The translations under genes were made by a program, and so were the position numbers. Below the pieces are notes generated by a model that worked only from the letters and a program-made list of their open reading frames with translations, was not told the origin of the DNA and did no database searches. Of a stretch of DNA of 64,000 nt, positions 59,782 to 64,000 are shown in pieces; position 1 is the first letter of the stretch, and each line of letters begins with the position of its first letter. The stretch is taken from the NCBI RefSeq assembly GCF_001552175.1, contig NZ_BCQR01000024.1, positions 1 through 64,000 of the forward strand. Reading direction: 5' to 3'. The stretch is from Actinomadura kijaniata NBRC 14229 (GTDB lineage: Bacteria; Actinomycetota; Actinomycetes; Streptosporangiales; Streptosporangiaceae).

Positions 59782-59899
59782 TCTGGGTCTTCTCCTCGTT
59801 CCGTCGGACCGGCCTGCCCGTTCCGACATGTTCTAGATTCGCCCTAAGACCCCCGGGCCCACATGGGGACGACGCCTTATCTCACCGGCCGGTGCGGCC
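59782..59899. other. Intergenic region
   Basis: 118 bp between the small basic gene and the GlxA-type regulator. It likely carries the promoter of the small gene. The lower-GC repeats TTCTAGATTCG and CCTTAGGACGCTCTAAGGCCCTTAGG contain several CTAAG/CTTAG elements that could be operators. Nothing else is seen. Confidence 0.35.
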
Positions 59900-60838
59900 T
59901 TAGGACGCTCTAAGGCCCTTAGGCGCGGACCGCAGGCGTCTCAGCATCCGGGCGTCCCGGAACCCCACCGCGCGGGCGGCGGACTCGACGGTCGCCCCCC
60001 GCGAGATGAGGTGCTCGGCGCGTTCCAGCCGGAGTTCCTGCTGGTAACGCAGGGGAGTGCGGCCCGTCGCCGCGACGAAGCGGCGCGTCAGGGTGCGCTC
60101 GCCGACGCCCGCCGCGCCGGCCAGCTCCGCCAGCGGCAGCGGCCGGGTGTAGTGGGCGTCGATGAGGTCCTGGGCGCGGTGGACGGCGTCGCTGAGGTGG
60201 GCGCGGTGCCGCAGCAGGGCGCTGGCCTGGGGCTCGTCGCCGTTGCGGCGGGCGTAGACGACCATCGTGCGGGCGACGCGGGCCGCCGCGCCGGGCCCGT
60301 GCCGGGTGGCGACCAGGTGCAGGGCCAGATCGATGCCGCTGGCGATCCCGGCGGAGGTGACGACCCGGTCGTCCTCCACGTACAGCACGTCCCGCACGAC
60401 GGTCGCGCGCGGGTGCCGCCGCGCCAGGTCGTCCTGGAGGTGGTGGTGGGTGGTGCAGCGCCGCCCGTCCAGCAGGCCCGCCCGCCCGAGCGCGAACGCC
60501 CCGGCGCACACCGACGCGACCGTCCCGCCCGCCGCGTGGTGGTCGGCCAGGCGCCGGGCGACGGCCGCGCTGATCTTCGGGTGGCCGGCGGTGTGCCCGG
60601 GGACGTCGGTGTGCCACCGCCACCCGGGCACCAGCAGCAGGTCGTCGGGCCCCAGCTCCGGCCATTCGGTGTCGGCCCGGAGCGGGACGCCCTGCGCGGT
60701 CGGGACGCCCTCCCGCTCGGCCACGTAGTCCAGCCGGTAGGGGAGCCCCTCGTCGGCGGCGGTGGAGAAGACCTGCGCGGGCCCGGCCAGGTCGAGCAGG
60801 TGCAGGTACGGCACGAGCAGGAAGGCGACGCGCGTCAT
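59900..60838 (-). CDS. GlxA-family transcriptional regulator (DJ-1/PfpI domain plus AraC HTH)
   Basis: 312 residues. Residues about 1-185 form a DJ-1/PfpI-like domain with the nucleophile elbow SVCAGAFALGRAGLL. Residues about 215-310 form two AraC-type HTH motifs (LAELAGAAGVGERTLTRRFV, then ERAEHLISRGATVESAARAV). This is the GlxA layout. It overlaps the upstream isochorismatase-family gene (ATGA), so both are co-expressed. The inducer is unknown. Confidence 0.88.
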   Translation of the reverse strand: MTRVAFLLVPYLHLLDLAGPAQVFSTAADEGLPYRLDYVAEREGVPTAQGVPLRADTEWPELGPDDLLLVPGWRWHTDVPGHTAGHPKISAAVARRLADHHAAGGTVASVCAGAFALGRAGLLDGRRCTTHHHLQDDLARRHPRATVVRDVLYVEDDRVVTSAGIASGIDLALHLVATRHGPGAAARVARTMVVYARRNGDEPQASALLRHRAHLSDAVHRAQDLIDAHYTRPLPLAELAGAAGVGERTLTRRFVAATGRTPLRYQQELRLERAEHLISRGATVESAARAVGFRDARMLRRLRSAPKGLRAS

Positions 60839-61431
60839 GCCCCGACCGGCCTCCCCGCGAGGTCGTCCACCGACGCGATCGTGGCGAAGCGCCCGGCCAG
60901 CGCGTACTCGGTGCGTTCGACGATCTCCCGGACGCCCAGCGTGCGCGGGTCGGCCAGCACCTCGGCGTAGTCCCGGTCGGCGGGCGCGTCCCGGTGCGGG
61001 ATCGGGAACGTGGCCGTGGCGTCGGTGACGAACGTGACGTCGTACCCGAGGTCGCCGGCGACCCGCGCGGTGGTCTCGCAGCACTGCTCGGTCTGGATCC
61101 CGCAGACGACCAGCTCGCGGATGCCGCGTTCGGTCAGGATCCGCTGGAGGCCGGTGGTGGTGAAGGAGTTGCGGGAGGTCTTGGACAGCACCGGTTCCCC
61201 CTCCCGGGCCGCGAGCCCGTCCATCAGCCGGACGTGTCCGGTCACCGGGTCGAACGGGTTGCCGGTGCCGGGCGCGGTGTGCAGGATCCACACGACCAGG
61301 TCCCCCCGTTCCCGCGCGGCGTCGACCAGACGCCCGGCGCGTTCGACGATAGCGGGGTTGGAAACGGCCTGCCACCTGGGCGTCTGCCGGAAGGACTCCT
61401 GGATGTCGATGACGAGAAGCGCTCGTTGCAT
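60835..61431 (-). CDS. Isochorismatase-family cysteine hydrolase
   Basis: 198 residues with the Asp-Lys-Cys triad: Asp9 (LLVIDIQESF), Lys84 (VLSKTSRNSF) and Cys117 (GIQTEQCCETTARV). These enzymes hydrolyse amides such as nicotinamide, or isochorismate; the substrate is not clear here. The pairing with a GlxA-type regulator through a 4-bp overlap is common and suggests that the regulator controls this gene. Confidence 0.88.
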   Translation of the reverse strand: MQRALLVIDIQESFRQTPRWQAVSNPAIVERAGRLVDAARERGDLVVWILHTAPGTGNPFDPVTGHVRLMDGLAAREGEPVLSKTSRNSFTTTGLQRILTERGIRELVVCGIQTEQCCETTARVAGDLGYDVTFVTDATATFPIPHRDAPADRDYAEVLADPRTLGVREIVERTEYALAGRFATIASVDDLAGRPVGA

Positions 61432-61508
61432 GACCCGATCGTCGCGCCCGGAAGGGGGCCCGCGACAGGCACGAACAGGCCGCGGCCCGGAACGATCCGG
61501 TCAGCGCC

Positions 61509-61543
61509 GAACGGCCCGCCCCCGCGCGGGGGACGGGCCGTTC
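61509..61543 (-). terminator. Terminator downstream of the aldehyde dehydrogenase gene
   Basis: GAACGGCCCG and CGGGCCGTTC form a 10-bp outer stem. The inside CCCCC-GCGC-GGGGG extends it with one bulged A. It lies 12 bp after the stop codon of the minus-strand aldehyde dehydrogenase. Confidence 0.8.
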
Positions 61544-61554
61544 CGGAGGGGCGG

Positions 61555-63057
61555 TCAGCGCTTGTAGCGCTTGCCGTGCAGGAAGCTGATCATGTTGAGG
61601 ACCGTCGCCATGTCCTTCTCGGTGCGCTGGAAGGAGGTCAGGTTCATCGGCAGCGCGAAGCGCTGGCGGGTGATGGCCTTCGGGCGGGCGAACTCGCGCA
61701 GGCCGTCGGGGCCGTGGATGCGGCCGAAGCCGGACTCGCCGACGCCGCCGAACGGCAGGGCCGCCACCGTCGCGAACGTCGCGAACGCGTTGATCGACGT
61801 CATGCCGGACCGGAGGCGGCGCGCCGCCTCCATGGCGCGGGCCCGGCTGCCCGAGAAGATCGTGCCGGCCAGGCCGTAGCTGCTCGCGTTGGCCTTCTCC
61901 ACCGCCTCGTCCAGGGAGGCGACGCGGTGGACGGTGATCGTCGGGCCGAACGTCTCCTCGCACACGGCGGCCGAGTCGTCGGGGACGTCGGTGAGGACCA
62001 CCGGCTCGACGTAGGGCTTGCGGACCGACTCGGGGCCGCCGACGACGGCCTTGCCGCCCTTGTCCAGGGCGTCCTTGATGTGCCGTTCGATGATGTCGAG
62101 CTGGCCCGGCATCGTGATCGGGCCGTAGGCGGCCTCGCGGTCGAAGCCGGGGCGCAGGTCCCTGGCCTTCTCGGTGAGCCGGGACAGGAACGCGTCGTAG
62201 ACCTCGTCCACGACGTAGACGCGTTCGACGCCGATGCAGGTCTGGCCCGCGTTGGACATCGCGCCCCACAGCGCGGCGTCGGCGGCGCGGTCCAGGTCGG
62301 CGTCGGCGTCGATGATGCAGGCGTCCTTGCCGCCGCACTCGGCGACGATCGGCGTCAGGTTCTGGGCGCAGGCCGCCATGACCTTCTTGGCGGTGGGGCC
62401 CGATCCGGTGAACGCGATCTTGTCGACCAGCGGCGAGGACGCCAGCGCCGCGCCGGTCTCGCCGAGACCGGTGACGACCTGGAGCACCGGCTGCTCGGGC
62501 ACCACCCCGGCGAAGATCTCGGCCAGCAGCACGCCGACGCCGGGGGTGAACTCCGACGGCTTGAAGACCACGGTGTTCCCGGCGGCCAGCGCGTAGGCGA
62601 TCGAGCCCATCGGGGTGAAGATCGGGTAGTTCCAGGGGCCGATCACGCCGACCACACCGAGCGGCTGGTACTCCAGCACGCACTTGTTGTTGACGGCCAT
62701 CATGCCGGGGAAGACGTTGCGCGGGCCGAGCACCTTCTGGGCGTTGCGGGCCGCCCAGTCCAGGTGCGTGATCGCCATGATCGTTTCGAGCTGGGCGTCC
62801 TGGACCGGCTTGCCGGTCTCCTGGTGGATGAGCTCGGCCATGCGGTTGAGGTTGCGGGTCAGCGCGCCCTTGGCGTTGAGCAGCCGGACGCGCCGCTCCT
62901 TCCAGCCGAGCTCGCGCCACCACCCGGCGGCCTCGCGGGCCCGGCCGAGCGCCGCGGCGACGTCCTCGGCGTCGGAGATCGGGTGTTCGGCGACCACCTC
63001 GCCGGTGGCGGGGTTCAACGAGTCGAAGGTGGTGCTGCGCTCCGTGGCCACGGTCAT
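61555..63057 (-). CDS. Aldehyde dehydrogenase family protein (succinate-semialdehyde type)
   Basis: 500 residues. NAD(P) binding region with FTGSGPTAKKVM, general-base region AECGGKDACII, and the catalytic cysteine in SNAGQTCIGVERVYV. Other conserved parts are PWNYPIFTPMG and the C-terminal GESGFGRIHG. It oxidises an aldehyde to the acid. The substrate is inferred only from overall likeness to succinate-semialdehyde dehydrogenases. The ATG at 63057 is preceded by GGAGG. Confidence 0.9.
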   Translation of the reverse strand: MTVATERSTTFDSLNPATGEVVAEHPISDAEDVAAALGRAREAAGWWRELGWKERRVRLLNAKGALTRNLNRMAELIHQETGKPVQDAQLETIMAITHLDWAARNAQKVLGPRNVFPGMMAVNNKCVLEYQPLGVVGVIGPWNYPIFTPMGSIAYALAAGNTVVFKPSEFTPGVGVLLAEIFAGVVPEQPVLQVVTGLGETGAALASSPLVDKIAFTGSGPTAKKVMAACAQNLTPIVAECGGKDACIIDADADLDRAADAALWGAMSNAGQTCIGVERVYVVDEVYDAFLSRLTEKARDLRPGFDREAAYGPITMPGQLDIIERHIKDALDKGGKAVVGGPESVRKPYVEPVVLTDVPDDSAAVCEETFGPTITVHRVASLDEAVEKANASSYGLAGTIFSGSRARAMEAARRLRSGMTSINAFATFATVAALPFGGVGESGFGRIHGPDGLREFARPKAITRQRFALPMNLTSFQRTEKDMATVLNMISFLHGKRYKR

Positions 63058-63127
63058 CAGGACCTCCGGGGGTTCGGCCGACTGAGGTAAGTGGGTGCTT
63101 TCACGCGCTACCGCTTAGTAAAGCACC

Positions 63128-64000
63128 CTACGGGGAGACCTCGCCGTCGGGGATCCACGACCCGTGGAACCCGGCCGGAACGCGCCGGGGCAGATGCACC
63201 GTCGCCTGGTGGGACAGGTCGGCGGCGTTCAGCACCAGCAGTTCCGAGCCGCCGCCGGACCGGTCGGACACGATCGACAGCAGCCATCCCTCGTCCTCGG
63301 CGCCCCGGTCCGCCGCCGGGACGAACACCGCCTCGCCCGGCGCGTCGCCGTCGTCCAGCTCCAGCGCCCGGCTCGCCCCGGTCCGCAGGTCGTACTTGAC
63401 GATCGCCGCGTCGGCGACCGTGTACAGGTAGCGGTGCCCGCGCCCGGTCCGCGTGTCGTCGTGCGTCGGGAACTCCACGTTCCGGTCGTCGATCTGCTCC
63501 TCGACCGCCTTGCCCGTCGCCGGGTCCAGCGTCCAGCGGTGCATCACCGACTTCCAGTGGACGGACGCGGCGTAGGCGGTGTCGTGTTCGGCGGTGCGTC
63601 CGATGTCGCCCCAGATGCCCTGGAACGAGTCGGCGTCGTACCGCGCCCCGTCCAGCACGATCCGGCCCTCCTCGTCCTCGTAGGCGTTGCCCACGTGGAA
63701 CACGTAGCAGGGGTCCACCTCGAACCAGCGGACCGGACCGCCCGAGCGCGGCATCACGCCGAGGCGCGCCCCGTACCCGTCGTCCCAGCGGTAGGGGATG
63801 CCCGCGCCGTTCATGACGAGGTCGCCGTCGAACACCACCGGCAGGTCCATCCAGACCACGTGGCGGGCGGTGATGGCGAAGTCGTGCATCATCGTCGGCC
63901 CCGGCACCTCGACCTCGCGGCTCTCCACGAGCTCGCCGGTGGCCGACAGCCGGTGGTAGGTCAGGTACGGCGGGGCGAAGCCGTAGCCGAAGAACAGCAG
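63128..64000 (-). CDS. Carotenoid oxygenase (RPE65 family), C-terminal part (5' partial)
   Basis: 291 codons run open to the right edge, so the N-terminal part is missing. The iron-binding histidines of the family are visible in MMHDFAITARH, CYVFHVGNAYE and the terminal GFHGSW. The opening FFGYGFAPPYLTYHRLS is the usual central strand. It cleaves a carotenoid or a related double bond with O2; the substrate is unknown. It is transcribed in the same direction as the aldehyde dehydrogenase gene, 70 bp upstream, so the two could form a carotenoid-cleavage and aldehyde-oxidation unit. Confidence 0.88.
   Translation of the reverse strand: MLFFGYGFAPPYLTYHRLSATGELVESREVEVPGPTMMHDFAITARHVVWMDLPVVFDGDLVMNGAGIPYRWDDGYGARLGVMPRSGGPVRWFEVDPCYVFHVGNAYEDEEGRIVLDGARYDADSFQGIWGDIGRTAEHDTAYAASVHWKSVMHRWTLDPATGKAVEEQIDDRNVEFPTHDDTRTGRGHRYLYTVADAAIVKYDLRTGASRALELDDGDAPGEAVFVPAADRGAEDEGWLLSIVSDRSGGGSELLVLNAADLSHQATVHLPRRVPAGFHGSWIPDGEVSP

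Overview
The window is very GC-rich with strong G/C third-position codon bias, many GTG starts and four-base ATGA/GTGA overlaps. It carries an actinobacterial gene set: Rho with a long Arg/Gly/Asp insert, an atpI-atpZ-atpBEFHAGDC operon followed by a DUF2550 gene, rpmE-prfA-prmC-tsaC synteny, and lysA-hom-thrC-thrB. Together with a type II polyketide synthase this points to a spore-forming actinomycete, probably near Thermomonosporaceae/Actinomadura. The family name is an inference.

Layout. 1-6.4 kb: the end of an aromatic (type II) polyketide cluster. It encodes a biotin-dependent acyl-CoA carboxylase (carboxyltransferase, BCCP, biotin carboxylase), ACP, a fused aromatase/cyclase-cupin, KS-alpha and chain-length factor. 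6.4-9.6 kb: an orphan histidine kinase, a PadR/membrane-protein pair, a patchy remnant region and tRNA-Arg(CCG). 9.6-15.6 kb: a single-domain response regulator, an ArgRS-like protein without a catalytic core, then lysA, hom, thrC and thrB (lysine and threonine synthesis from aspartate). 16-18 kb: rho with a long leader. 18-20.9 kb: a decayed MFS gene and a secreted protein. 20.9-23 kb: a two-component system behind a perfect 30-bp palindrome. 23-26.2 kb: rpmE (with a sigma-R-like promoter), prfA, prmC and tsaC.

26.2-33.2 kb is an accessory block on the + strand: PadR and a membrane partner, a small secreted protein, an ABC transporter with two membrane subunits, a SARP-like BTAD regulator, a SigE-family sigma factor and a probable membrane-bound regulator. 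33.3-38.3 kb on the - strand holds a small secreted peptide, two tandem paralogous histidine kinases that each carry a second degenerate dimerisation-like segment, and a lipoprotein. 38.4-40.7 kb: a DUF2207-like membrane protein and a WecA/TagO-type phosphotransferase. 40.9-49.5 kb: the ATP synthase operon. 49.7-56.2 kb: four tandem secreted M28 metallopeptidases, all with TTG starts and each with its own terminator. 56.3-64 kb: a DUF4097 lipoprotein (with a second copy of the palindrome upstream), cobalamin adenosyltransferase, a GMC oxidoreductase, a 35-residue Lys/Ala-rich protein, a GlxA-type regulator overlapping an isochorismatase-family hydrolase, an aldehyde dehydrogenase and a partial carotenoid oxygenase.

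Recurring themes are leaderless promoters (a TANNNT box 6-8 nt before the start codon in at least seven genes), long GC-rich hairpin terminators, and a palindrome shared by two loci 36 kb apart. All calls come from reading the sequence; no database search or structure prediction was run.
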